Shown here piece after piece: positions 33,226 through 40,767 of a stretch of DNA of 61,530 nucleotides. The stretch comes from Paludibacteraceae bacterium (lineage in GTDB: Bacteria > Bacteroidota > Bacteroidia > Bacteroidales > Paludibacteraceae). The stretch is taken from the NCBI GenBank assembly GCA_905233255.1, contig CAJOCN010000014.1, positions 1 through 61,530 of the forward strand. The letters run 5' to 3'. The notes beneath the pieces are model-generated. The model saw only the letters and a program-made list of their open reading frames with translations, had not been told where the DNA came from and did no database searches. Numbering within the stretch: the first letter of the stretch is position 1; each line of letters opens with the position of its first letter. The position numbers and the translations under genes were made by a program.

Positions 33226-34410
33226 ATGCCAAAACGACCATCTGCTCCATTTTTTGAGACAGGAGTCCACAAAACACTGCCCGTTGCATGGTATTATGCT
33301 GGAACAACACTATTTTTAATTTTATTATGCGTGACCGGAACATTGTTTTACTTGCGCAATAAAATTTCAGTTGAAGAATTCTCTTTTGATTTGAGAGAAA
33401 CGCCTATTGTTATGATTGACAATCAGCGGGATTTACCACAAAGGGATTCTTTACCCTATTTTAATTTAGCTATAAATTATGATATGTCAGGAGATTTCTA
33501 CCATTCTGATAACGGTTTTGTACTAATAGATGCAGAAACAGGTAGGCAAAGGAAAAACTATTTGGAGATATATGCTAGAACATCAGTTCCTCACCTTGTT
33601 TCTCCTCATGCAAAACTATGGATGGTTTCAGATTTATATGCTCCTGTAAATATAAACATAAATGACACATTGATGCCTGACCTTATCTTATCTCCGAGAA
33701 GTATTATCGGAAACATGCGCATAAATACAATCTATGACAAGGCGTATGGTAAAAAACATAGTATTGGAAAGGTAAAAGGCAAAAAATATTATCAAAATAG
33801 CATATCTCCAGTCAGTATGACGGATGTTTACTTCTACCGTCGAAAAGATACAATTCTTTCAGAAATTGATATGAAATTGTATTGGGAGTTTTGGTGCAAG
33901 CCAAAGTATAAAAATGTAGATAGCGAGCTCACCAACGGAATCGATAAAACTTTTTCAAAGAGCAAGATTGATTCATTGTATATATATAATTGTAGAAGAA
34001 GTGAAGGAATAGAATGGACACAATTATATATTGGACAGAAACATCCTTTAAAGATTAGAAACACGAACACAAGTTGTATCCGTATCAAGGCAAATGGTTT
34101 AAAATTACCTGTAGCAAAAGAACAAATTCTATCAATTGGATATGGTTCTCCCATGCAGTACGACGCAATAAGCATCGAACCGGATAAACGCACTACCACA
34201 AGTTTGATTTACTCGTCGCCTGAGAAGCTGGAAAAAATAAATAATGAGGGTTTGATGGTTATTGCACGCTCTATATCTAATATGAATAAATATGAAACAT
34301 GGAATTTTATTTACGCAACTTTAATTGGTATTTTTGTTTCTTTCCTGATAGAGTCACTTAGAGGTCTGTTGGAATATTATTTTATTAAAAACAGCGAAAA
34401 GGAAGAATAA
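33226..34410 (+). CDS. AT-rich orphan membrane protein
   Basis: A 394-residue protein of unknown family. A hydrophobic helix at about 23-44 and a second at about 364-382 (IYATLIGIFVSFLIESLRG) frame a large domain of about 320 residues with many Tyr, Asn and Lys residues; by topology this domain is probably outside the cytosol, with both ends inside. Codons are clearly A/T-richer than in both flanks (many ATA, AAA, TTA), a sign of transfer from a different genome. No signal-peptide cleavage site is obvious. No promoter of the usual type is seen upstream; the 99-bp gap after the phosphatase is A/T-rich. It lies between two housekeeping-like regions. Confidence 0.7.
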   Translation: MPKRPSAPFFETGVHKTLPVAWYYAGTTLFLILLCVTGTLFYLRNKISVEEFSFDLRETPIVMIDNQRDLPQRDSLPYFNLAINYDMSGDFYHSDNGFVLIDAETGRQRKNYLEIYARTSVPHLVSPHAKLWMVSDLYAPVNININDTLMPDLILSPRSIIGNMRINTIYDKAYGKKHSIGKVKGKKYYQNSISPVSMTDVYFYRRKDTILSEIDMKLYWEFWCKPKYKNVDSELTNGIDKTFSKSKIDSLYIYNCRRSEGIEWTQLYIGQKHPLKIRNTNTSCIRIKANGLKLPVAKEQILSIGYGSPMQYDAISIEPDKRTTTSLIYSSPEKLEKINNEGLMVIARSISNMNKYETWNFIYATLIGIFVSFLIESLRGLLEYYFIKNSEKEE

Positions 34411-34424
34411 ATTAATAACTTATT

Positions 34425-35645
34425 ATGCGTAAATATCTTACATTATTCTTGGCGCTTGTAGCGGCCATGATGAGTTTCTCTCAGTCCTCCGGTTTGCAGA
34501 AACTGGACGAATGGACCGAGGTGTGGAAAACCGGTCAGCAGACCTATTTCGGGTATCCCGTCAACCAACAGTCACCCTTGCGTGAGTTCTATGAATGGTA
34601 CCTCGCTACCGGCATGGATGTGGTGAACCTCAACAACGCCGGCGACCCAATGACCGACGAGCCGTGGAAGATGTCGTCCCATGCCTTTGAGCGCGAAGTC
34701 ATCGAGTTTTTTGCGCCTCTCTACGGCTTTGAGAAAGACAAGGTTTGGGGTATCGTAACCCATAGTGGCACGGATGGTAACAACCACGGTATCTATTTCG
34801 GAGCCAACTACCTCTATAACAAGATTGGCAAACGCCCGGTGGTCTATGTCTCCGATGAGGCGCATTACTCCAACATGCGTCTGTGTGACCTGCAGAACCT
34901 GGAGGTGCGGCTCATCAAGAGCGATGAGATGGGGCGTATGATCCCCGAGGAACTGGAGAAAGCGCTCGATACCTCGCGTCCGGCACTCATGGTCTATGCT
35001 ATGGGTTCGACTTTCAAGGGTGCTATCGATGATCAGGACGCTCTCAACGCCGTGCTCGACCGCCATCCGGAGGTGCCTGTCTATCGCCATGTGGACGCAG
35101 CACTCTTCGGTGGTTACCTGCCGTTTACCAAGCACCAAAACATGGTCAGCCATGAGAAGATGCGGTTCGACGCCATCGCCATCAGCGGGCATAAGTTTTT
35201 CGGCATTGACTCGCCCTCCGGCCTCTTCCTGTGCACCCGCGAGACATACGATAATCAGACTAATTTTAACGTGACATACCTCAACTCCAACATGAAGATG
35301 ATCAACTGCTCGCGCGACGCGATACAGCCGCTTAAGTTCTGGTGGCTGATTCAGAAAGTGGGCTATGACCAATGGTCCAAACAGGCTAATCAGATGCTGG
35401 AGTGTACCGCTTATCTCAAGCAGCAGCTGGATAAGATCGGTTGGCCGTGTTGGAACAATGAGTACAGCAATACGGTCTTCTTCCGCCGTCCGCCGAAGGC
35501 GATATGCGATGAATATCTCCTGGCTTTAGGCTATGACGAGCGTTTCGGTGGCGAACTCGCCCATGTGGTTGTCATGCAGCATGTCACCAAGGAGAAGATA
35601 GACAAGTTCATCTCCGCCTTACAAGCAACCCAACAGATTAAATAA
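34425..35645 (+). CDS. Histidine-decarboxylase-like PLP enzyme with signal peptide
   Basis: A 406-residue group II PLP-dependent decarboxylase, closest by eye to bacterial histidine decarboxylases (histidine to histamine + CO2). Cofactor residues are intact: Lys257 in AISGHKFFGIDSPSG (Schiff base), His222/Asp224 in RHVDAALFGG, His147 in SDEAHYSNM, and GTDGNNHG for phosphate binding. Unlike cytosolic relatives, it opens with a clear signal-peptide-like segment (MRKYLTLFLALVAA, then MSFSQ), suggesting export to the periplasm. Internal Met15 or Met16 could be the true start, but the coding-like hydrophobic upstream part argues against it. The substrate could differ from histidine. It begins 14 bp after the AT-rich gene. 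Confidence 0.82.
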   Translation: MRKYLTLFLALVAAMMSFSQSSGLQKLDEWTEVWKTGQQTYFGYPVNQQSPLREFYEWYLATGMDVVNLNNAGDPMTDEPWKMSSHAFEREVIEFFAPLYGFEKDKVWGIVTHSGTDGNNHGIYFGANYLYNKIGKRPVVYVSDEAHYSNMRLCDLQNLEVRLIKSDEMGRMIPEELEKALDTSRPALMVYAMGSTFKGAIDDQDALNAVLDRHPEVPVYRHVDAALFGGYLPFTKHQNMVSHEKMRFDAIAISGHKFFGIDSPSGLFLCTRETYDNQTNFNVTYLNSNMKMINCSRDAIQPLKFWWLIQKVGYDQWSKQANQMLECTAYLKQQLDKIGWPCWNNEYSNTVFFRRPPKAICDEYLLALGYDERFGGELAHVVVMQHVTKEKIDKFISALQATQQIK

Positions 35646-35653
35646 AAATCCCG

Positions 35654-36490
35654 ATGAAAACGGCAAAAGTTGTACTTCTTACAGGTGCCAGCAGCGGTAT
35701 AGGTTATGATACCGCGATAGCACTGGCGCAACAGGGACACAAGGTCTATGCCGCGGCGCGTCGTGTGGAACGCATGGAGCCCCTCACCCAATATGGTATC
35801 GTTCCTCTCAAGATGGATGTCACCGACGAACAGTCCATGCAACGTGGCGTGGAGGCTATCCTCGCCAACGAGGGACGAATCGATGTGCTCATCAATAACG
35901 CCGGTTATGGCTATTTCGGCGCGGTGGAGACGGTGCCGATGGACGATGCGCGGAACCAACTGGAAGTCAATATCTTCGGTCTCGCGCGGCTCTGCCAACT
36001 GGTGCTTCCTGCCATGCGTAAGCAACACTCCGGACGCATCATCAATACCTCTTCCGTGGCCGGCAAATCGGTCTTCTACTACGGAGGATGGTACCATGTG
36101 TCCAAGTACGCGGTGGAGGCGCTGAGCGATGCTCTCCGCATGGAGCTCAAGCCTTTTGGCATCGATGTGGTCATCATCGAGCCCGGAGCCATCAAGACCA
36201 ACTGGGGTATCATCGCAGCCGACCATCTGGTGGCAAGTTCGGAAGGCACGGCGTATGCCGAGTCGGGCAAGATGATGGCGGATAACCTGCGCAATATGTA
36301 TCTCTCCTCGCTGATTTCCGATCCTTCGGTGGTTAGGAAGGCTATCTGCCGTGCCGTCAATGCCCGCCGTCCGTGTGCCCGTTACCGCATCGGTCGCTTG
36401 GCTACCGCGATTGTCTTTTTCCATTGGCTCCTTCCCGCCCGTTGGTGGGACAGCCTCCTCCGGATCATGGGCAAACGGAAACTGATGTAA
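35654..36490 (+). CDS. Short-chain dehydrogenase/reductase
   Basis: A 278-residue classical SDR. NAD(P) motif LTGASSGIG (9-17), NNAG near 87, INTSSVAG near 133 with the catalytic Ser, and the Tyr-x-x-x-Lys in WYHVSKYAVEAL. R40 in AAARRVERM suggests NADPH. The tail after about 245 is hydrophobic and Arg-rich (FFHWLLPARWWDSLLR) and may attach to a membrane. The substrate cannot be told. It follows the decarboxylase by 8 bp and ends at a TTCG-loop terminator, so the two form one transcription unit. Confidence 0.9.
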   Translation: MKTAKVVLLTGASSGIGYDTAIALAQQGHKVYAAARRVERMEPLTQYGIVPLKMDVTDEQSMQRGVEAILANEGRIDVLINNAGYGYFGAVETVPMDDARNQLEVNIFGLARLCQLVLPAMRKQHSGRIINTSSVAGKSVFYYGGWYHVSKYAVEALSDALRMELKPFGIDVVIIEPGAIKTNWGIIAADHLVASSEGTAYAESGKMMADNLRNMYLSSLISDPSVVRKAICRAVNARRPCARYRIGRLATAIVFFHWLLPARWWDSLLRIMGKRKLM

Positions 36491-36503
36491 GCGTCTAAAA
36501 AAA

Positions 36504-36529
36504 AATCGTCCTTCGGGGCGATTTTTTTT
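36504..36529 (+). terminator. Terminator of the decarboxylase-SDR unit
   Basis: Stem AATCGTCC/GGGCGATT, TTCG tetraloop, then eight T. Nearly identical to the hairpin at 2470. Its T-run overlaps the -33 of the tdk promoter. Confidence 0.85.
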
Positions 36530-36558
36530 GCATATATCAAAAAAAAGCACTATCTTTG
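36528..36558 (+). promoter_or_regulatory. Promoter of tdk
   Basis: TTG 36528-36530, 20 bp, TATCTTTG 36551-36558, then CACCGC. It begins on the last bases of the preceding terminator. Confidence 0.75.
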
Positions 36559-36563
36559 CACCG

Positions 36564-36584
36564 CAAATCGTAAATCGTAAATGT
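36564..36584 (+). repeat. Heptamer tract, unit TAAATCG
   Basis: Three units (CAAATCG, TAAATCG, TAAATGT) fill the tdk leader just before its ATG at 36589. Confidence 0.65.
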
Positions 36585-36588
36585 CTTT

Positions 36589-37176
36589 ATGTTTTCAGAG
36601 AGAGACACCAAAGGCCCGAGTTTGAGAAAGGGCTCAATCGAAGTGGTATGCGGATCGATGTTCTCGGGCAAGACAGAGGAGCTGATCCGTCGTATGAAAC
36701 GCGCCAAGTTCGCCAAGCTGCGCGTGGAGATCTACAAACCCGCCATCGATGTGCGGTACAGCGAGGAGGACGTAGTGAGTCACGACCGCAATGTGATTCA
36801 ATCCACCCCAGTGGACAGCAGCCAGAATATCCTGCTGATGGTCGATGATATCGATGTGGTGGGCATTGACGAGGCGCAGTTCTTCGATATGGGTATCGTA
36901 GATGTATGCAAGCAATTGGCGGATCGCGGTATCCGCGTGATTGTAGCGGGTCTGGATATGGACTATAAGGGTGTGCCGTTCGGTCCGATCCCGGCGCTGA
37001 TGGCGATTGCAGATGATGTGTATAAGACCCACGCCATCTGCGTCAACTGCGGTGATCTGGCGTACGTGAGTCACCGTCTGGTAGCATCGGAGAAACGTGT
37101 TTTACTCGGTGAAACCGACAGTTATGAGCCTCTCTGCCGCGCATGTTATAATAAAGCCGTTGCTGAGGAGTGTTGA
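36589..37176 (+). CDS. tdk: Thymidine kinase (type II)
   Basis: A 195-residue kinase that phosphorylates thymidine to dTMP. P-loop GSMFSGKTE (22-30), DEAQFFD near 95 and the zinc ribbon (CVNC, with the second Cys pair in CRAC near the end) are intact. The promoter and a heptamer tract lie directly upstream. The 3' end overlaps priA, whose best start (TTG 37160) lies inside this gene. Typical length. Confidence 0.95.
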   Translation: MFSERDTKGPSLRKGSIEVVCGSMFSGKTEELIRRMKRAKFAKLRVEIYKPAIDVRYSEEDVVSHDRNVIQSTPVDSSQNILLMVDDIDVVGIDEAQFFDMGIVDVCKQLADRGIRVIVAGLDMDYKGVPFGPIPALMAIADDVYKTHAICVNCGDLAYVSHRLVASEKRVLLGETDSYEPLCRACYNKAVAEEC

Positions 37177-39187
37177 TATCATATTACCGTTAGCCATCCG
37201 AGATTGCTATACCTACAGCGTCCCGGATGGTTTGTCTGTACCCGAACCGGGCACGCGGGTGATTGTGCCGCTGATGAAGAAAGAGGTGCGTGGCATCGTG
37301 CTGCGTGAGCATACTGAGCCGGTGGATGCCGCTTTTGCCGCCAAGATCAAACCCATTCTTTCTGTCAGTGAGACGGCTCCGAAGGTGCCGAAGGAGCAGT
37401 TGGCGCTCTGGCAATGGATGAGCGGGTATTATATGTGTTCGTTAGGCGAAGTGATGGCGGCAGCGCTGCCGAACGGTCTGGACCAACGGCTACTCAATCC
37501 GCCTCAACGGCGCAGAACCCGGATAGCACCCTATACGGGGCCTATAGAACCGATGCACGCGCTCTCGGAGGCACAGCAGAAAAGTGCCGATGAAATCGAT
37601 GGTTTTTGGCATTCAGGCAAGGAGATAGTGCTCCTCCACGGCGTGACCTCCTCCGGTAAGACGGATATCTATATACATTTGATTCAGAAAGAGCTGGAGG
37701 CTGGGCATAATGTCCTGTACTTAGTGCCGGAGATCGCTCTGACGACCCAGCTGACGAGCCGTCTGCAACGGATCTTCGGAGACCGGTTGACGGTTTATCA
37801 CAGCCGCTTCACGGATGCGGAGCGGGAGGCAAGGTATAGGGATGTACAAAGGGACAAAGTACAAGGTACAAAGGGAAGAGTAGTGATCGGCGCACGGAGT
37901 GCGATCTTCCTGCCGGTACCGGATATCAGTCTGGTGATCGTGGACGAGGAGCATGAGCCGAGTTACAAGCAGGCGGAGCCTAATCCCCGTTATCACGCCC
38001 GCGCTGCGGCTATCGTGTTGGCGAAGATCCATGGCGCCAAGGTGCTGCTCGGTACCGCAACACCCTCGATGGAATCGTACTATCTGGCGCAGAAAGGAGT
38101 CTATGGTCTGGTGTCGCTGACGGAGCGGTTCGGGGGAATGGAGTTACCCGAGATCCGGTTAATCAACCTTTCCCGGCAGTACGAGCGCAAAGAGATGTAC
38201 GGTCATTTCAGCGATCCGTTGGTGGCGCGTATCAGAGAGTGCCTAAAGGAGAAGAAACAGGTGATCCTCTTCCAGAACCGGCGCGGCTATGCGCCGCAAC
38301 TGCAATGTACGAGTTGCGGTCAGCCTCCTCGGTGCGTACAATGCGACGTGGCGATGACGCTCCATAAGCGCGAGGGCGAGTTACGATGCCATTACTGCGG
38401 CTACCATACGCCGATACCGGTGGTGTGCCCGAGTTGCGGCGGCGAACTGAGAGCCATCGGTTTTGGTACGGAGCGGATAGAGGACGAGATACAGACGCTC
38501 TTCCCGGAAGCCCGCGTGCTGCGGATGGATCTGGATACGACCCGTAACCGGAATGCTTATCAGGATATTATCAATGCTTTTGCCTCCCACGAGTGCGACA
38601 TATTAGTGGGAACCCAGATGGTGACCAAGGGTCTGCATTTCGACGATGTGCGGCTGGTAGCGGTACTGAATGCCGATCCGCTCTTTAACCAACCGGATTT
38701 TAGGGCGTATGAGCGGGCTTTCCAGATGCTGGAGCAAGTAGCAGGCAGGGCAGGTCGCAAAGGTGCTAAGGGCGAGGTATGGATCCAGAGTTTTGACCCT
38801 GAGAACGCGGTGTTGCAGATGGTGAAGGGGCATGATTACCAAGCCCTCTACCACCATGAGATAGCGGAGCGGCAGTTATTCAACTATCCTCCATTTTATC
38901 GGGTGATCCGTCTTCAGATGAAGGACCATAACGGCGTACGGGTGCATAAGGTGGCAACCGATCTGCAAGGGTATCTGGCACGTGTGTTCGGCCCTCGGGT
39001 GTCGGGTGTGATTATCCCGAGTGTTGAAAGGGTACAGGCCTATACGCTCCGCGAGTTGACACTCCGTATCGAGCAGTCCGCGAACATGGCGGAAGCCAAG
39101 CGGCGGGTACAAGAGGCAATCGACTATGTTTTCTCGATTCCATCGAATAAAAACGTGAAACTGATAATAGATGTAGATCCGCAATGA
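37160..39187 (+). CDS. priA: Primosomal protein N' (PriA helicase) with short repeat insert
   Basis: About 675 residues; a 3'-5' helicase that restarts stalled replication forks. Walker [15 protein letters not shown] box ([11 protein letters not shown]), the four-pair zinc module from [13 protein letters not shown] to CPSCGG, and VGTQMVTKG in motif V. The family N-terminus normally begins about five residues before DIILPL, which selects TTG 37160 ([10 protein letters not shown]); GTG 37097 and ATG 37124 are longer options. Residues about 229-238 ([11 protein letters not shown] region) are encoded by GTACAAA heptamers, in a surface loop before GARSAIFLP. It overlaps tdk and, by ATGA, the nucleoside kinase. 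Confidence 0.93.
   Translation: MLRSVDIILPLAIRDCYTYSVPDGLSVPEPGTRVIVPLMKKEVRGIVLREHTEPVDAAFAAKIKPILSVSETAPKVPKEQLALWQWMSGYYMCSLGEVMAAALPNGLDQRLLNPPQRRRTRIAPYTGPIEPMHALSEAQQKSADEIDGFWHSGKEIVLLHGVTSSGKTDIYIHLIQKELEAGHNVLYLVPEIALTTQLTSRLQRIFGDRLTVYHSRFTDAEREARYRDVQRDKVQGTKGRVVIGARSAIFLPVPDISLVIVDEEHEPSYKQAEPNPRYHARAAAIVLAKIHGAKVLLGTATPSMESYYLAQKGVYGLVSLTERFGGMELPEIRLINLSRQYERKEMYGHFSDPLVARIRECLKEKKQVILFQNRRGYAPQLQCTSCGQPPRCVQCDVAMTLHKREGELRCHYCGYHTPIPVVCPSCGGELRAIGFGTERIEDEIQTLFPEARVLRMDLDTTRNRNAYQDIINAFASHECDILVGTQMVTKGLHFDDVRLVAVLNADPLFNQPDFRAYERAFQMLEQVAGRAGRKGAKGEVWIQSFDPENAVLQMVKGHDYQALYHHEIAERQLFNYPPFYRVIRLQMKDHNGVRVHKVATDLQGYLARVFGPRVSGVIIPSVERVQAYTLRELTLRIEQSANMAEAKRRVQEAIDYVFSIPSNKNVKLIIDVDPQ
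37844..37872 (+). repeat. Heptamer tract inside priA, unit GTACAAR
   Basis: GTACAAA, GGGACAAA, GTACAAG and GTACAAA in near 7-bp phase, in frame inside priA between the Walker A domain and the DEEH box. Confidence 0.75.
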
Positions 39188-40131
39188 TAGCTGAAGACAA
39201 ATGCCTGGTGGCATATATCAATGAAAAGATAGCGTCCGGCAGGGCAGCAGAGTTAGTGGCAGAGGGAGAGGCGTACCATACCTCCCAACTTGCGTATATC
39301 GCGCGAGAGATATGTTCGCGCGCGGAAGTGCAGGTAGTGTTGCTCGCCGGTCCTTCGTCGAGCGGCAAGACCAGCACGAGTTATAAGTTATGTTTAGAAC
39401 TACTGGCGCAAGGCAAACAGCCGGTAGCGTTATCGCTGGATAACTGGTTTCTGGAGCAGGACCGGTTGGTGCCGGATGTGCACGGGAAGAAGGACTATGA
39501 GTCTGTCCATGCTTTGGATCTGGTGCAACTGGAGCACGACCTGAGCGGTCTGATAGCCGGAGAGGAGGTTGCTATGCCGACTTTCAATTTCATCTCCGGC
39601 AAGCGGGAGTATAACGGCGAGACGCTGCGGTTGAAGGAAGATACCATCTTGGTGATAGAGGGTATCCATGCGCTCAATCCAATTCTGAGCGAGAATATAT
39701 CGCCGGAGCGTAAGTATAAGATTTATGCGGCTCCGATGAGTCATGTGACCTTGGATGGCGAACGATGGGTGCCTACGTATGTGAACCGTCTGCTGAGAAG
39801 GATGAGCCGTGACCTGCGTACGCGCGGGAAGAGTCCGCAAGCCACAATCGCTTTATGGCCGTCCGTGATAGAAGGAGAGGCGCAGTGGATAGAACCGTTC
39901 CGCAGCGAGGCGGATGCTGAGTTTGATACCTCAATGACGTATGAGTTGCCCGCCCTCCGTATGTCCGTGGAGACCGCTCTGCAGACCGTACCTGCCACAT
40001 CTCCGGAGTATGCTACGGCGGAGCAGCTGATTTATTTCCTCGGTTTCTTCGAGCCGCTGGAGGCATCGTTTGTGCCCAGAACCTCCATCTTGCGGGAGTT
40101 TATCGGCGGAAGTCAGTTCAATGTCGGGTAA
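39184..40131 (+). CDS. Uridine kinase-like nucleoside kinase, kinase domain only
   Basis: A 315-residue P-loop kinase of the uridine kinase/phosphoribulokinase family: Walker A GPSSSGKTS (56-64), SLDNWF near 90, IEGIHALNP near 160 and the Arg-rich lid RLLRRMSRD near 205. Many Bacteroidota relatives carry an extra N-terminal TGS/ThrRS-like domain and are about 550 residues; that part is missing here. It is translationally coupled to priA (ATGA). Uridine or a related nucleoside is the likely substrate. Confidence 0.85.
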   Translation: MIAEDKCLVAYINEKIASGRAAELVAEGEAYHTSQLAYIAREICSRAEVQVVLLAGPSSSGKTSTSYKLCLELLAQGKQPVALSLDNWFLEQDRLVPDVHGKKDYESVHALDLVQLEHDLSGLIAGEEVAMPTFNFISGKREYNGETLRLKEDTILVIEGIHALNPILSENISPERKYKIYAAPMSHVTLDGERWVPTYVNRLLRRMSRDLRTRGKSPQATIALWPSVIEGEAQWIEPFRSEADAEFDTSMTYELPALRMSVETALQTVPATSPEYATAEQLIYFLGFFEPLEASFVPRTSILREFIGGSQFNVG

Positions 40132-40138
40132 GAGCGGC

Positions 40139-40366
40139 ATGATGCAATCCAATATGGAGCATGTCTTACGTTTCTATCCTGTCTGGAAAGGAATCCTAAA
40201 GGGGCAGTATATATTATGTGTGTCAAACGATATAATCTCTGAATATCGTGAAATTATAGCCATAAAGACTAATAACCGGGCGGGCTATTACGGCTATGAT
40301 GCTAATGGTGAGCGGGTGTATACACTGACCGCTACAAATTCACTACGCACTATCGGCGGCGAGTGA
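40139..40366 (+). pseudogene. PIN-domain toxin fragment joined to possible RHS scrap
   Basis: About 75 codons. RFYPVWKGILKGQYILCV with SNDIISEYREIIAIKTN matches the interior of COG1569-type PIN toxin proteins, but the N-terminal Asp motif and all later acidic residues of the nuclease are gone. The next residues (GYYGYDANGERVYTLTATN) resemble an RHS/YD repeat rather than a PIN domain. So this is a chimera of two remnants, not a working toxin. It starts 7 bp after the kinase and lies close to tRNA-Met, a favoured integration site. No antitoxin is present. Confidence 0.55.
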
Positions 40367-40451
40367 GAGGCAAGTAAGAGTAAAGTAAGAGGCAACTCGG
40401 AGTCAAATCACCGTATAAGGACGTTCGTAATGATCACGAGATGGTCTCGTA

Positions 40452-40573
40452 AATCAAAAAAACCACCATTAAGGTGGCTTTTTGTAGCGGGACCCAGGAT
40501 TGAAAATCGGGCATGCCCGTTAATCGTTCGAGCGCAGCGAGATAAGAACTTGGGACCTCATGATTCATAATCA
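40452..40573 (-). pseudogene. Duplicated terminator and 3' half of tRNA-Met
   Basis: A second copy, offset by 117 bp, of the terminator hairpin (AACCACC/GGTGGCT) and the T-arm/acceptor part of tRNA-Met. The D arm and 5' acceptor are missing. About 46 bp is inserted in the T arm (40505-40550), including the palindrome CGGGCATGCCCG. The anticodon loop reads ATTATGAAT where the intact gene has ATTCATAAT, its reverse complement. Confidence 0.8.
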
Positions 40574-40577
40574 AAAA

Positions 40578-40596
40578 AACCACCATTGAGGTGGTT
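40578..40596 (-). terminator. Terminator of tRNA-Met
   Basis: Stem AACCACC/GGTGGTT followed on the minus strand by a T-run, 6 nt past the tRNA 3' end. Confidence 0.85.
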
Positions 40597-40601
40597 TTTT
40601 G

Positions 40602-40675
40602 TAGCGGGACCCAGGATTGAACTGGGGACCTCATGATTATGAATCATGCGCTCTAACCAGCTGAGCTATCCCGCC
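40602..40675 (-). tRNA. tRNA-Met (CAT)
   Basis: A complete cloverleaf: acceptor GGCGGGA/TCCCGCT, D stem GCTC/GAGC, anticodon stem CATGA/TCATG with loop TTCATAA (anticodon CAT), T stem CCCAG/CTGGG, discriminator A. CCA not encoded. It could be elongator Met, or Ile2 if C34 is modified. The promoter is at 40704. Confidence 0.92.
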
Positions 40676-40703
40676 TTCGCGTTCGTTTTTACGAAAGCGG
40701 GTG

Positions 40704-40734
40704 CAAAGGTACTGCTTTTTTCTGACATACGCAA
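40704..40734 (-). promoter_or_regulatory. Promoter of tRNA-Met
   Basis: Minus-strand TTG (plus 40732-40734), 20 bp, TACCTTTG (plus 40704-40711). Confidence 0.75.
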
Positions 40735-40767
40735 ATATTTTTGCATTTTTTTGTCAAAAAAGCGAAA

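Noticed and set aside
40139..40366. Working toxin-antitoxin module
   Set aside because: The PIN domain lacks its catalytic acidic residues and no antitoxin is nearby.
40434..40634. 66-codon minus-strand ORF near tRNA-Met
   Set aside because: It consists of the duplicated terminator and tRNA halves.
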